In this document: positions 20,407-31,800 of the stretch, one piece after another
Numbering within the stretch: position 1 is the stretch's first letter
Layout: the number at the start of each line of letters is the position of its first letter
From: Phymatolithon calcareum
Lineage: Eukaryota; Rhodophyta; Florideophyceae; Hapalidiales
Reading direction: 5' to 3'
Assembly: GCA_977006965.1 (NCBI GenBank)
Contig: OZ345352.1
Span: 2,232,001 to 2,296,000 of the forward strand
Length of the DNA stretch: 64,000 nucleotides
Notes under the pieces: model-generated
The model's database searches: none
Seen by the model: the letters and a program-made list of their open reading frames with translations, nothing else
Told to the model about the DNA's origin: nothing
Program-made: the position numbers and the translations under genes

Positions 20407-20445
20407 TGCCGTAACTTTTAAACAAATATCTACCTTCAACTACCA
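20407..20445 (+). mobile_element. Very degraded LINE-A tail
   Basis: CGTAACTTTTAAACAAATATCTACCTTC, here cut into CGTAACTTTTAAACAAA and TATCTACCTTC, matches the LINE-A 3' terminus without a preserved TTC tail. Only about 40 bases remain. Confidence 0.45.
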
Positions 20446-22400
20446 CAAAAGTCTTTGTATCTTTATGTTCATGAGTAACAAGACTATAAGCAATAGTGAT
20501 TTTTAATAAATTTAAATACTGCATTCATGGTCCGGTTTCTTTGCTTTCCTTACAACGTATGCGAAAGATTTTAGCGGAACGAAAAGTCTCTCAGGTGCAA
20601 TGATAATTGACAAAGGGAGCCTCAATTAAACAGAAATCCAATGCTTACTGTCCTTAAGCCAGTGCATTCTAGAAAGGGGTCTTTTTTCGTTTCTTTGCTG
20701 ACCAGCGAGGCATTTGCTGTGCCGAAAAGTAGCATCGAAGAACATGGAAGAAATACATTTGCAAGATGACGCTGAACCTGCCGTGGAACATTCCCTTGCG
20801 CTTAGCTCTACAATTTGTGGAAATCCGGAATTTTCAGAACAAGGAAACTCTAAATAGTTTCCAACCCGGAACATCCCTTTGAAGGACGGCGGCTGAACAT
20901 TGGCTGCGTAGAGATATTGATGTTGAGCTCTTCGAAGGTCTGCACTTTTTGTAGCTATGAGCTGCTATGACATCAGGCATCACTCGTATCTGATAAAGTC
21001 TACTTTAGCCGTAAACATGCACATAGTAAAGAAGATTACGTAATCATATAAAGGGGCGCAAATAAGCTTGGGGGAAGCTATGAAAGGGAAATGGCGGCGG
21101 TTGGTCGAGAGAGTGCTAGCATACTAAAACGGGTGAATCTGTGACTGGTTTCTGTTCACGGCTGCGCCCCTGGACAGTCCGAAACAATGGAAGTACGCAT
21201 GTGAATTCCATGATCAGGGACATGTACATAAGAAACAGTACGGCAATTTTGCGAATCGATGTCACTTTGTACTTTGTATGATTCTTCAGGCGAGGGAACT
21301 CGTCTTGGTTGGATATACCAGCAGGTGTACTGGTTCAGCTTTGTTGGTAAATGATGTACCAAATATAGATTTAGACAAACCTTCTCAAGTGAGCGAGATG
21401 ACGTAGTCTAATATCAGCCTGATAACAAGCGAAGTCAAGCTTTCCGATCGGCGACATGACTTAGATGATATCAGTGATTTTCGTCCTAGATTCGCAGCCA
21501 GAAGCAGGATCTTTGGAAGATAAACGGTTCCACGACTGTAGTGCCCAAAGGGTCTATGAATCGATTGCTGTGTTCACGAGGAGTGAAACACACCGTCTTT
21601 GGCGTTCGGTACTAGCCGCACTAGCTCGTGCTAGAAATCTTGATTGGTTTCAGTTTTCTCCTTGATGCTTGGGTTCCCTCACAGTGAGGAACTCCCGATG
21701 GGATTTTATATCATTTCTGTTATGCTGATTTCATCACCCAGCCTGGGTAAACACTTGTGTTCCTTGTGAACACGAAAGAGAACTATCACGAAATCAGTCC
21801 AATGAATACTACTGGAATAAACGCAATAAATGTTGCGTGTCTCAAACAAGTGATGACTGTCGTTGTAGTCCACGTAGAATATCAAGAACTCGGACTAGAC
21901 CCCTAACTGCTCGATATTCTGCAATCTCATCATTTTTCCTCTCTCAAGTCTTCTCGATTGCCTCCTTATCGATTATATCGATTTTGCGACAATACTACGT
22001 ACAATAGCGTGATTGTAAGTGCAGAAAGCATCGGTTGATTCTTCCGCCGCGAGTGCAGCATCACTTTCCATTGTATTCCTTCCAAGCTATCAGTAGGCGT
22101 TTTCAGGTACCAGGGTTGCTTCTCCGGTCGTCAAAGAAGTGCAGAAAACGCAAACCTAAAGATATACCGGTAATATGGAACACCCGCATGAACAATGTTT
22201 ATCAAGGAAGTAGCACAGTGTGGTCCAGAAACACGCTAGCTCATCAGTGAAGGAAATAATGAAAAGAGGTTAGGGCTGGAAGCATCTCCAGTTCTCTTTC
22301 CAAAAGTGCAAAGAAAACTTGTGAACTTTAGTAAAACGCGTGAAAAAGACGAGAGCGTAAACGTCACTCCCCGGCAGCTAGTGCCCACACGCGTGAGCAA
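20446..22400. other. Long stretch without recognised genes
   Basis: Small frames only, and no transposon ends recognised. It separates L3 from L6. Confidence 0.4.
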
Positions 22401-22404
22401 CAAG

Positions 22405-22565
22405 TTTCGAATTCATATTGTCAGGGAGCGGTGGTTGAATTGGTGTGACAGAGGCGAAAGTGGATGCTCAAGACGAGGGCCCACCGGCAGTGGATTTCTG
22501 CGAGGGCGACGTGGTGGATTGAGACCGGACGCTGTTGTGCTTGTCGTTAGAGTTCCTAATGTGAT
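22405..22565 (-). pseudogene. Proline-rich family member L6, disrupted
   Basis: On the minus strand the frame reads NPPRRPRRNPLPVGPRLEHP. This matches the N-terminal half of L4 (TPPHRRRGKPAPVGLRRERP), but it then loses register, with a stop where L4 has GNVR. The nucleotide sequence stays alignable to L4 through the core once a small deletion is allowed, so the copy carries a frameshift. No ATG stands at the expected start. A 1.6-kb LINE-D inserted at 22620 separates it from the promoter-like block at 24579-24598. I regard it as a transposon-broken relative of L3, L4 and L5. Confidence 0.6.
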
Positions 22566-22630
22566 GGTGCTAGCGAACTTGCAGAATGAGATATATATGT
22601 AATGAAGCTCGAGACTCGAGAGAAAGCCGC

Positions 22631-24223
22631 GGGGATATTTGATGATTTTATTTTTGAGAGCTCCCAAAGCCTCACCTTGGAGTAACGGGGCAGCTCTTGC
22701 ATAATCTCTACGCTATAGTCATCTGGCTGCTCAAAACGTTCTTGATTCGTAATTCTCTCCCAACAAGAGCTCCTGTAAGTCTCTTGCACTCAAACTCAAT
22801 TTCTGTACTCATCTTCGATGACGCTAGAGTACGTTGTAAGGCGACTAGTTCGACCACCGCGGTAATCCCACAGTACGCACCCAACACTGATTTCCTCCAA
22901 AGGGGTGCTCGGTTGAATGTCAACCTTAGGCACCTTAAACGTGTTGTTCTTTCTCCTATGTAAAGGATCCCTGGTAGCTTGCCTTCAATAGGAATCTTCA
23001 TTGACCTGCCTTCTTCTTCCTTTTCCCATACCTTAATTGTTTCTTCTCTCCTCGTCTTCTTCGTGACAGATCCCTCCTGGGCTTTCTGAAGGGCTTGTCG
23101 CAAGTCTTCATACATCTTGAGATATTCAATATCCTTCATTGCTTCCTTTACGTCCTCATCTCTTCCAACGTACTCTTCTGTTTCTTCAAGGCGCTTTTTG
23201 TGCCTTACCAGGCTTAATGCAAACCTTTCTGCTTGATGACGTCTCCTCATCTTTGGTGGTCCCAGTCGGCACAGAACTCGCATTCGGTCCCGGCGGTGTT
23301 CGGCATACTTTCCGAAAACATTTTTGTAGAACAAGCCCTCTGCCGACTCGATTGCCGAGAGCAATCGATTTGTCATTGGAGTAACGTGTAACGCATACTC
23401 CCATTTCGGGATGATTAGCGACTTAAAGATCCTGATGCATGTCTCCGGTTTGAATCCTCGAACATTCACTCCAAGCTCCCGCAGCTTATGTATGCATCCT
23501 GCAGCATTTCGAACTCTTGCTATGGCCGTGTCATCCGTAACACCCTTGTTATTCATGCTTACCCCAAGATACGAGAGTCTCCAGGCTTGATATAGTTCTC
23601 GTCCTGCCAAGTAAAACGTGTGCTTCTGAAGTCCTTTGTACTTAAGAACTTCGCTTTTTCCTGGTTTTGTGTTCCATTTCATGCCATTTTCGCTTGCTCA
23701 ACTGGTCGCTATATCAAGAAGTTTCTGCATTCCTCGTCCTGTCTTCGCTTGAAGCTGGACATCATCTGCGAACAATTGCACAGGACTTTCTGAAACGTTC
23801 CTGTCTGTCTTGGAGACGGCTTCTGCGAATGTGTCCATGAATATATTGTATAGGCATGGACTAAGCGGGGAACCTTGAGGTACTCCTCGGTCGATGATAC
23901 ACCACGTTTCTGTCTCGTCTCCAGCTGATGTGACCCACGATGGTTTTAACAGGTACGCAACCATCCTTGCTATCTCTTGGGGAAGTTTCTACTTCAGCCT
24001 CTTCATGAGGATATCCCTGGGCACACTATCGTATGCTGCGGATAGGTCAAGAACTGCCATGAACGGATGGCCCTTTTTCATTGAACTTTTTGCCCGGAGT
24101 ATAGCGAGATAAGTGCTTCTGTCTTTCCGAAAACCCAGCTGAACCTTATTGAAGCGATAGTTCTCGCGTATGTATGCATCTAGAGCTGAGTCGATGATTT
24201 TCCTGGCTTGACTTAAAAGAGAT
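22631..24223 (-). mobile_element. LINE-D copy 2 (opposite strand)
   Basis: It is bounded by GAGAAAGCCGC (22620-22630) and the same bases at 24224-24234, with the following GG also shared. The 3' end again terminates ATATCCCC-type and has AAAAATAAA before GGCTTTGGGAGC. It extends about 150 bases further 5' than copy 1 and includes the VQLGFRKDRS finger region. Near-identity to copy 1 with different target duplications shows two recent independent insertions of the same source. Confidence 0.9.
22708..24112 (-). pseudogene. LINE-D copy 2 reverse transcriptase, two nonsense changes
   Basis: The protein follows copy 1 almost residue for residue (RRHQAERFAL versus RRHQAEMFAL; QKAQEG versus QKSQEG). 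TGG in copy 1 is TGA here, between DIATS and ASENGMKWN near 23698. A GAG to TAG change lies near 23990 in the KLKEKLPQE stretch. GVPQGSPLSP and FADDV remain. Non-functional. Confidence 0.85.
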
Positions 24224-24316
24224 GAGAAAGCCGCGGCGATCCCGGTGCGGAGCTGAGGTCTAAAATTTTAGTCTCGCAGGAAGCGAAAGATTTTGAGGTG
24301 TCGAAGGAGACGCGTT

Positions 24317-24440
24317 GAAGGAGAATATTGGTAGATATTTTAAAGTTACCAACGTATCAGCTGACGTTTGAGACAACTTTCCTAGTGCCAACACGTGTTG
24401 GCTGGATTCTGTCCAAAGAAGATTTTTTGGTTTCTTGAAC
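24317..24440 (-). mobile_element. LINE-A 3' tail fragment
   Basis: On the plus strand, TTTAAAGTTACCAACG, TCAGCTGACG and a GGATTCTGTCC region are the complement of the LINE-A 3' UTR. It is non-coding. It lies between the promoter-like block at 24579 and the L6 remains, a second insertion in the same leader. Confidence 0.65.
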
Positions 24441-24578
24441 GCGATGCATCGGGTACAAATAACAGCCTCTGCTCTCCTTCATGAGACGAGTTGAGCATTG
24501 CGACAAATCTTCCGACGGAGCGCGTTTCGGGGCCGATACTATATTCACTTTTTCCAAAAGAACGCGTTCAGATGTACA

Positions 24579-24598
24579 GTATAATCTCATGCGCATGA
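24579..24598 (-). promoter_or_regulatory. Promoter-like block upstream of L6
   Basis: On the minus strand it reads TCATGCG, eight bases, then TATAC. This is the same pair with the same 8-base spacing as at L3, L4 and L5, and it shares the phrase TCATGCGCATG with L3. The upstream CCCGAA box is not conserved (CTTGAC at that distance). Ignoring the two LINE insertions, it would lie roughly 300 bases before the L6 coding remains. Confidence 0.5.
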
Positions 24599-25072
24599 CG
24601 GGAATGACGTCAAGCCAGAGAGCTTCGTCCAGTCCACAAACGCTTTGAACGTAAAGGAATTGGAAAGACTTGAATGTAACCGAAATGTATATGCCAACTC
24701 CCGATGTGCAAATAGGTCGTCGCCGATATGTATACACAGATAAGGTAGCGCTGGTAGAGTAAAAAGTGATGATGGCGGAAATTTCGATATCTACAGGACT
24801 GCTCGAGATGACGTCCTAGATGTTCTTTCGTACGGCTTCGAAAGCCTCTCTGACCTTGATATTACCTGAAAAAGGACGCCGTGTAACTCTTTGCTGTTTG
24901 ATTTACTTAAGGCGTAAACTCTATGTTAAAGTTCTATCTGTAGTATACTAATATGTGCAGTACTGTCCTTTCAAAGAACTACCAGGAATACTGATGTATA
25001 GTGGCTTTTTTCTCGAAGGAAAGCGAAGGCTCATAATTGGATTTGGGTAATGTGCACAAGCTTTGACTCGTT
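24599..25072. other. No recognised gene
   Basis: Only short frames without motifs are present. Confidence 0.35.
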
Positions 25073-26573
25073 GGAAGAAGAAAGGTAGATTCTTATTTAA
25101 AAGTTACCAACGCATCTGCTGACGCTTGGGCCAACTTTCCGAGTGTCAAGAGGTTTTGGTTGGATTCTGCCTATGGAAGAGTTTCTTTTCTTGCTGGTGC
25201 AACACGATTCAGTGGACCACAAAAAGCCACCTCTGGTCTCCTTCGGGACCTCGAGGGGGAAAATTGCTCCCCTGGTACGATGTGATTTGAGGTTGCGGCC
25301 AGTCCTTACTTGTCCACAGGCTGAAACATGGTTAGGAGCTCGTCGAGTGCTTGATTAGTCCAGGCGCTGTCCTCTTTGGAGAGTCTGTCCTTTGCGAGGC
25401 CATTTATCACGTCTTTGATGGCATCTTTCCCACATTAGCCGGTGAACTCAATAAGGGAAGAGGTGCTCATTGGAGGGAGTATTCCAAATGACCACTTGAT
25501 GGCAAGAGTTCTATGTGTTCTTGAGTTGAAGAGAAGGTGCGGGGGTAACGAGACTTTCGCATGCGGTATAGGTCGTTTTTTCGACTTTTCCACGTCCTCT
25601 GCGGCCACCAGTATCTTGTTTCTTTGGTATTTCTTGATGTGTGCCGTAGCTCTCGTTTCGTTTGCAGCTTCGCGCAGGATGCTGTTCACTCTCGCGTAGA
25701 CAATATATCTCTCTGCTTCTAAACGTTCCTTGTTCGAGATCTTTGTTATTGGACCAGATCTCGGCGCATCGCGTCTTCTTATCAATCTCAGGAAAAAGCG
25801 TCTTTCAAGGCCGTCTCTTCTTCCCTTGGGTTGGAGGATGTGACACATGGCCCTGCACTTGTCCGAGCTTCTTTTCCTGGTTTCCCAAGGGATTGCCCGA
25901 AGAACATACATTCAACTTTCCTGACTTTCGAGGCCACCTTCGCGGTCCAAGGTGTGAGATGAAGAGGATATTCCCATCTTGACTGCGCAAGAGATTTGTA
26001 CCGCCTAATCTCCCTCACGGGGTGGACACCACTAGTAATCGCGCCCAGCCGTCGGAAACACCCAAGCACATTTTTTTGGATTTCTTGATCCTGTCTGTCA
26101 GTTTGGTGTCTGATACTCCCTGTTCCGTTAGCGCTACCCCGAGGAATTATACCTCGCTGAGAGTCTTTAGCCGTCTCCCCGAAAGCCGGAAGCTATGACC
26201 TGCCGTGTCCTTGGTTCAAAGAATTACGCTTTTCACGGTGTTCCACAGCATGCGATTTCTCTGCGCGCACTCCGAGGCTAGATCCAGGATACTTTGAAGG
26301 CCTTCAATTGATTTTGCGGACAATTTCAAGTCGTCTGCGGACATTTTGTATGGCACGTTTGTGATATTGTCTGGAATGGAGTCTAGAGCAACGGCAAAAG
26401 TGTCCATGAAGATATTGCATGGGCGCGGACTGAAAGGGGACGCCTTGGGAACGCATTTGTCTATGGTGTACCACACGGAATCCTCATCGTCTCTCGTGTG
26501 TATGAATGAGTGATCCAGAAACAGAATAACCATGACGGCGATCTCTGGTTCCAGCACCTTCCTTACAATAATG
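25073..26573 (-). pseudogene. LINE-A copy, 5'-truncated and decayed
   Basis: The 3' end (GAAGAAGAAAGG and TATTTAAAAGTTACC on plus) is followed in reverse by the whole C-terminal half of the LINE-A protein. RRRDAPRSGP, WEYPLHLTPW and NRMLWNT are recognisable. The FADDV block reads SADDLK. At least two frameshifts and several substitutions break it. The 5' end falls at the codons for VRKVLEPEIA. No clear target duplication was found. Confidence 0.75.
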
Positions 26574-26890
26574 AGAAGTAGAACTTTCCACTGACAGACA
26601 TGAATGATCCTTGTGCCGGTCAACATGAATTTCTTGATTTGAAAAAAGGCGTGAAAGACCATACCTCTTCACTTAACAGAACTTTGACCCTTGGTTTCGC
26701 ACGCAGAGACCAATACTTATCCAGGGAACAGCTATTAGAATTTCTAGATTGCGATGGAGCACCGCAGTTCCTTTTTCCCAGCGAAGATAAATGTCGTCAA
26801 ATGTAGCGACAATTTGCTTTGCGAAATGTGACTTACGACAGGAACAGTGTTATTCCGATTAAGGAACCTGAAAAGTTTCAATTCTAGTAG
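26574..26890. other. No recognised gene
   Basis: A 68-codon frame at 26600-26806 has no recognised motif. Confidence 0.3.
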
Positions 26891-26903
26891 AATATGTCTA
26901 GAG

Positions 26904-27752
26904 GGGGGATATATATTGATTTTATTTTAAAAGCTCCCAAAGCCTCAAGTTGAGTAACAGGGCAGCTTCTCGATGTTTTCGATACTCATCTCTCTACTCT
27001 CCTTCTAATATCTCCTTAATCCGAATTTCTCTCCCTATCAGGGCCCGAGTAAGTCTTTTGCATTCATATTCCGCTTCTTGATCCATCTTCATAGTCCGTA
27101 GTATACGTTGCAACACGATAAGCTCCACCACAGCACCAGCCCCAAAGTATTTCGCCAGAATGGACTTTCTCCACAAAGGAACTCTGTTGAAAATAACTCG
27201 CAGGCATCTCAACCGCACAGTTCTGTCCCTTATATATAGCACTCCTGGTAGGTCGTTCGGTACGTCGATCGGGATTTTAACTGTCCGACCCTCTTCTTCC
27301 AACGACCAGACTCTGACTGTTGCTTGTAGGCGTTGCTTTTTTGATACCATACCTTCTTCCGCTTGTTTCAGAGCTTCTTTAAGGTATTCCTCTTCCCCCA
27401 GATACCCAATGTCCTTTGATACTTCTTCCAGGTCATCTTCTTTTCCCTGATATTCTTCTGAAAGCTCCAGGAACTTCCTCCGTCTTACCAAGCTTAAGGC
27501 GAACCTTTCAGCCTGGTGCATTCTCCTCATCTGTGGGCTGGCGAGACGGCAGAGCACTCGCATCCTCTCCCTTCGATACTCGGCATATTTTCCGAAAACG
27601 TATCTGTAGAAAAGACCTTCTGCTGCTTCAATTGCCGATAGTAGTCGTTTCGTGATCGGTGTCAGGTGGATGGCAGACTCCCATTTCGGGAGAATCAACG
27701 ACTTGAAAATCCTGATGCACGTGGTTGGTTGGAGTCCTCTGACGTTCAGGCC
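26904..27752 (-). mobile_element. LINE-D subfamily copy with 234-aa frame
   Basis: It is flanked by the perfect 13-bp target duplication AATATGTCTAGAG (26891-26903 and 27753-27765). The 3' end has GGGAGCTTTTAAAATAAA and a terminal ATATCCCC-type end. The frame 26994-27698 encodes the C-terminal part of the transcriptase (KWESAIHLTP, RTVRLRCLRVIFNRVPLWRKS, ALIGREIRIKEIL) without stops. It is clearly a different subfamily from the 14.1/22.6-kb pair. The catalytic blocks are missing through truncation. It inserted into LINE-E. Confidence 0.85.
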
Positions 27753-27765
27753 AATATGTCTAGAG

Positions 27766-29134
27766 AGGTGCCGCCTTTCCTCCAGTTGCTGGCCTGACGA
27801 TTTGAATAAGGCACTGATGGTATCAATCTTTAAGAAACGAAACCCAAGCTCACCAAAAAGCTACAGACCGATTTCTCTATCATCGCACGCTCGCAAAATA
27901 TTTGAATCAGCAGTGGACAAACTTGCCCGGAAGGAGTATAGATTCAGCAGATCCCAAATGTGCTTTCAGCCCAAGAAAGAACGGAAAGGGCCCTCCTCCG
28001 TTAAATAGCAGCCGTGAGACAAGGAAGGAACACAAAAGCCGTGCTTGACCCAAAGTCAGCATACGACCGAGTCACAAGAGAGGAGCTTATGCGAGAAATC
28101 GATCTCAGGCTATCAACAAATCTTTTTTTCCTTTCAAGTTTATTTAAAAGCCTCACAGACTTCCGAAGATGGGCAAGGCTTCCTCTGATGCTACCTACCT
28201 TTGTGCAGCTCACGAAACGTTCACCAGTATGGCGGACGGGAAAAATCAGGACTCAAAGTAGTCCTATCTCAGTCCTCTACGGGATTATTGGTGCTTGGAC
28301 TCGACCATTATCAGCAAATCTTGCATCTCTTGCCTCCTTCTCGCTGCAGTAAACTACATTCAGTGTTATGAACGACGCAGGAAGAACTAAAGGGACAAGC
28401 GAACAAGGAGTCCTTCAAGGTTCGCCCATGAGCCCCACATTGTTCAACATCCTCATCGACACTCTGCCAGAAAGAGTCACGGCCATTAGCCTCAATGATT
28501 CTGACCCAAGCCTTCGTCTGAACATGTTTGCCGACGATGTCATACTAATGGCAAGGAACGAAGAGGAACTACAGAAAATGCTCCAGGAATGCTCCGAATG
28601 GGCACAGGTCTATCGGATGATGTGGTCGACCCGAAAATGTTCATTCATACTCCCACGTCGAAAGATCGGAAAACCCATCATACTGGCAGACGAGGAAGTT
28701 GAAATACGACGCACGGCAGACTATCTCGGGACGAAAACTAACGGGAACGGTATTCGTGATTACAATCTTCTGGAGCGATTCAAAAGTTCAAGCGCCAAAG
28801 TACAGCTCATGAGCAACCGAGGCATGACAAGATCAGGATATAGCACCGAAAAGAGCATCAGGCTCTTCAAAGCAATTATCAGGCCAGTACATGAGTACGC
28901 TGCGCATGTAACACCCGACACAATCGATGTATCGAAAGCAGCAGTGAAAATTCAGAAGGACATTGCAACGATACTATTTGGGAAGTTGTCAGCGCGGCAC
29001 TGGAAAAGACTAATGAAACTCTGCCAAATAGAGCCATGGGAGTTTCGCCGACAGTACCTGCTCCGGAAGCTAAGACGAAAATTAAGCAGGATTGTGGATG
29101 AGACCGAAGACACAGGGGCAGAGCTAGAACTCAA
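27766..29134 (+). pseudogene. LINE-E reverse transcriptase, broken
   Basis: This is a distinct reverse transcriptase with SYRPISLSSHARKIFESAV, AVLDPKSAYDRV, GVLQGSPMSPTLFNILIDTL (catalytic environment), MFADDVILM and SIRLFKAIIRPVHEYAAHV. It is interrupted by a LINE-C stub (28125-28308), by a frameshift near 28008, and at its 3' end by a LINE-C-like fragment from 29135. Sequence differs throughout from LINE-A/C/D, so it is a separate lineage. The two Asp of FADD and the first catalytic Asp (VLDPKSAYD) are retained, but the frame is dead. Confidence 0.75.
28125..28308 (-). mobile_element. LINE-C 3' stub in LINE-E
   Basis: It starts with an A-rich end (T run on plus), TTCAAGTTTATTTAAAAGCC, and matches the last 184 bases of LINE-C. 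TATCAACAAATCTT (28111-28124) and TATCAGCAAATCTT (28309-28322) flank it with one mismatch, a 14-bp target duplication. Non-coding. Confidence 0.85.
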
Positions 29135-29450
29135 AACTTTTTCTTACTGCAATTTTTTTAAACCACAGTCATAGGTGCTACCCTCACTAGGGCGACTCTA
29201 CTCTTATGTCCGGTGTTCTATCTGAGCCCCTAGTACTCGGTTGTTTTTAATAGCTCTTCGTAGCAGTTTTCGAGGAATCGCTTCTTCTTTCAGTACAGGT
29301 CTTCTTCATTCTGCATACTCTCGATGATGCTTTTGCTGAAGAGCAAAATGTCATCTAGTGCCTTCTCTGTTGCCGCTCTGTCTTCTTCCTTGAGTTCATA
29401 GACTGACAAGTTTCGATCCAGGGTCTCCATGGATAGTGACACTGTAGAGT
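29135..29450 (-). mobile_element. LINE-C relative, 3' fragment
   Basis: The minus frame reads SMETLDRNLSVYELKEED, TEKALDDILLFSKSIIESMQ and NEEDLY, paralleling the end of LINE-C (METLERTLAGYELEGEK, EKALDELLLFSKTLIERME, NEEGLY). The 3' UTR is diverged. It ends the LINE-E frame. Confidence 0.7.
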
Positions 29451-31019
29451 AGTATGGATTCTAATGCCATTTCCGTTCTTCACATTTCTCCGGAGTCCAG
29501 TTCATACACATATAATTACGTGTGCAAAGATGTCATGAGGTGGTTCGAATGTTGCTATGAAATGGAACATTTAATTTACCACTTGGCAGATTTGATGTCC
29601 ATTCGATCCCTACGAGCTGTTATATGCGTCACATCGAGCTCAAAAACATGAGCGGGATCGTGTGTGGACCGCAACAAAGCGCCAATGGCAGTGAACTCTA
29701 GTCGTACAGTAAGCCCATTGTGTATCGTAAGACCTCTACGATGTCCAATTTCCAAGTCTACAGCGCGCCAATGTGCTCGACTTGTGCATGCAAATGGTGG
29801 GAAAAGTGATCAGAGTCAAAATGCGGGACTAAAAAGCATGAGAAGAGTGTGAGCAATTCGCTGTAAGTGCACACAGTATGCCAGCAATGCATAGTCAATT
29901 CTCGGGAGCGACGACGAGACGGTTTAATTATTTGCACCGTTCTTCGACTTTGCTCAGGTGTACACAATTTTGAAAACGTGCGCGCGAAGAGAAGAAAAAG
30001 CTTTCCTCAACTTGGGACACATAGTATCTTCTCAATAATCCTCTTAAATATAAGAAGAAAAAACAGAGCATAAGCGTTAAAAAACTTTCACTTCTTTTTC
30101 TTCTTATGCGGTCATTCAGAACCGGAAATTACTCAAAGCAAAATACTGACACCGAAACATTGGAAGCAATACTGTTATTCGTTGCACGGCTGAATCTCCC
30201 GTGCACCGCGACGGAAGCAGCAGAGAAATACTTGGGTCACATGAGAACTTCTTATGGATTGGAGATAAGATATGGTTTGACAATTGGCATTTTCACATTC
30301 CATCAAGTGCAATGTCACTCATCTCATCCGCTTGCCGTATTGCCTTAGCCTTGTAAGTTTGCCATAAGCGTTGGCAGACGTGTCCGTAGCTCGATAACAA
30401 AACCAACTTTTGTGAAAGTCCGAGGCGAACCACTGTACCCAAGGATGCAGCATTACTCCAATTTCTTGAGCACGTGTAGACCAGGCCACTTTCTTGAAGT
30501 CCCCTTGGAAATGCGCGGCAAGAACAAATCTTTGTGTGGGTGAGACATGCGCTTTGTCACATTAATGCCACGCCACAAATACTATCCGTAACGAGACGAG
30601 ACCTCGGAAACGGGACCCAAGAAAGTCCAAACGCAGTGTAATGGATAAGCGAATCCTTGTAGACTAAAATGTGATGTAGCACACGGCAGCTACGTATTGA
30701 ACTGCGTCAAGTGTGGAGACGGATGCAGAGGAAACCATTTGAGAATGAGCAACAAGGACGACATGGATTGGAGCGATAAAGTTGGCTTTAGCACGGGCAA
30801 AATTCCGTTACCTTTAATGGGAAGAACAGTGTAAAAGCCGATGGAATTTCTTGTTATAAAGCAGAAAGACAGTAAAATATGATTGCTCGATAATAACACG
30901 AAGCAAGGTTTAATACCTACTGGACCGCTAGACAGGGCAAATTCGTTACGAATGCATCGGTGAGAGATGAAAAGTACCTAATGATCGAGTGTTAGAGAAG
31001 TATTGTAACCTGTGGCCAA
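29451..31019. other. No recognised gene; holds one dispersed repeat
   Basis: Frames are short and without motifs. The dispersed 40-bp repeat occurs at 30001-30042. Confidence 0.4.
30001..30042 (+). repeat. Dispersed 40-bp repeat, copy 2
   Basis: CTTGGGACACATAGTATC followed by TTCTCAATAATCC; relatives are at 17291-17333 (minus) and 36131-36172. Confidence 0.55.
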
Positions 31020-31270
31020 GAAATAGAAAAGTAGGTTTTTATTTAAAAGTTTCCAGCATCTGCAGACACTTGGGGAAACTTTCCAGTATCAAGAAATCTG
31101 ATTTGATTCAGTCCGAGGAAGCGTTCCTTTTGGTGGGTGTTCCACCGTTCGATGGTCTGCAAAAACCTACCCTTGGTCCCCTGAGGCGGCTCGATTGGAA
31201 CTTGTCCACGTTCATGAGTCACGCTGGGGGGGGGTTAAGAATTCTGGTTATGTCCCTCCTTTTTACTTCC
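31020..31270 (-). mobile_element. Degraded LINE-A 3' UTR
   Basis: On plus, TTTTTATTTAAAAGTTTCC, CATCTGCAGACACTTGGG and a GATTCAGTCC segment are the complement of the LINE-A 3' region, followed by the GGTCCCCTGAGG-type stretch. Non-coding and old. Confidence 0.55.
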
Positions 31271-31479
31271 TTAAATTAGTCCACAAGACTAGGAGGCGTG
31301 AGATTGTGCAAATCAAATTTGTAGATAGTGAGAATGCATTGCAGAACAGCTTCAGGAGCTCACCTCCCGTGTGACTGATCTTTCCGCAATAAGAAAGAAA
31401 GAAAGAAGGATTGTGAAAATTGAAACTGTTGCTCTAAGAGATTGAGCTACCAGAATAAGATGCACTGCACCGTTCCATC

Positions 31480-31800
31480 TATTTTAAAAGTTTCCAACTC
31501 TTCAATTTGAGAAACAGGGTAGCTTCTCATTGTTTTCCGTGTCGGTCACACTAAACGCCCCTAAAATCTCTTTAATTAGAATTTCTCTTCTCATGTGGGT
31601 CCGAGTGAGTCTTATACATTCATATTCATTCTCCTGGCCTATTCCCGTGCATTGCAGTGCTCGTTGGAGCGTTACACGCTGAATCAAAGCACCGGTTCCA
31701 AAGTATGTCGCCATAGTCGATTCTCCCCAGAGTGAGGCTCTGTTGAAAAGCATTCTTAGGGACCTCAGGCGCTTGTTTCTGTCTCTTATGTGGAGCAGCC
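31480..31800 (-). pseudogene. Degraded LINE-D C-terminus
   Basis: The minus frame 31502-31753 has FNRASLWGESTMATYFGTG and ECIRLTRTHMRREILIKEIL, the LINE-D C-terminal pattern (FNRAPLWRKS, CKRLTGALVGRE). The 3' region retains TATTTTAAAAG. The remainder is lost. Confidence 0.65.

Noticed and set aside
24357-24737. 126-codon minus frame downstream of the promoter-like block at 24579
   Set aside because: It runs through the block itself and into a LINE-A tail, and has no proline-rich core.
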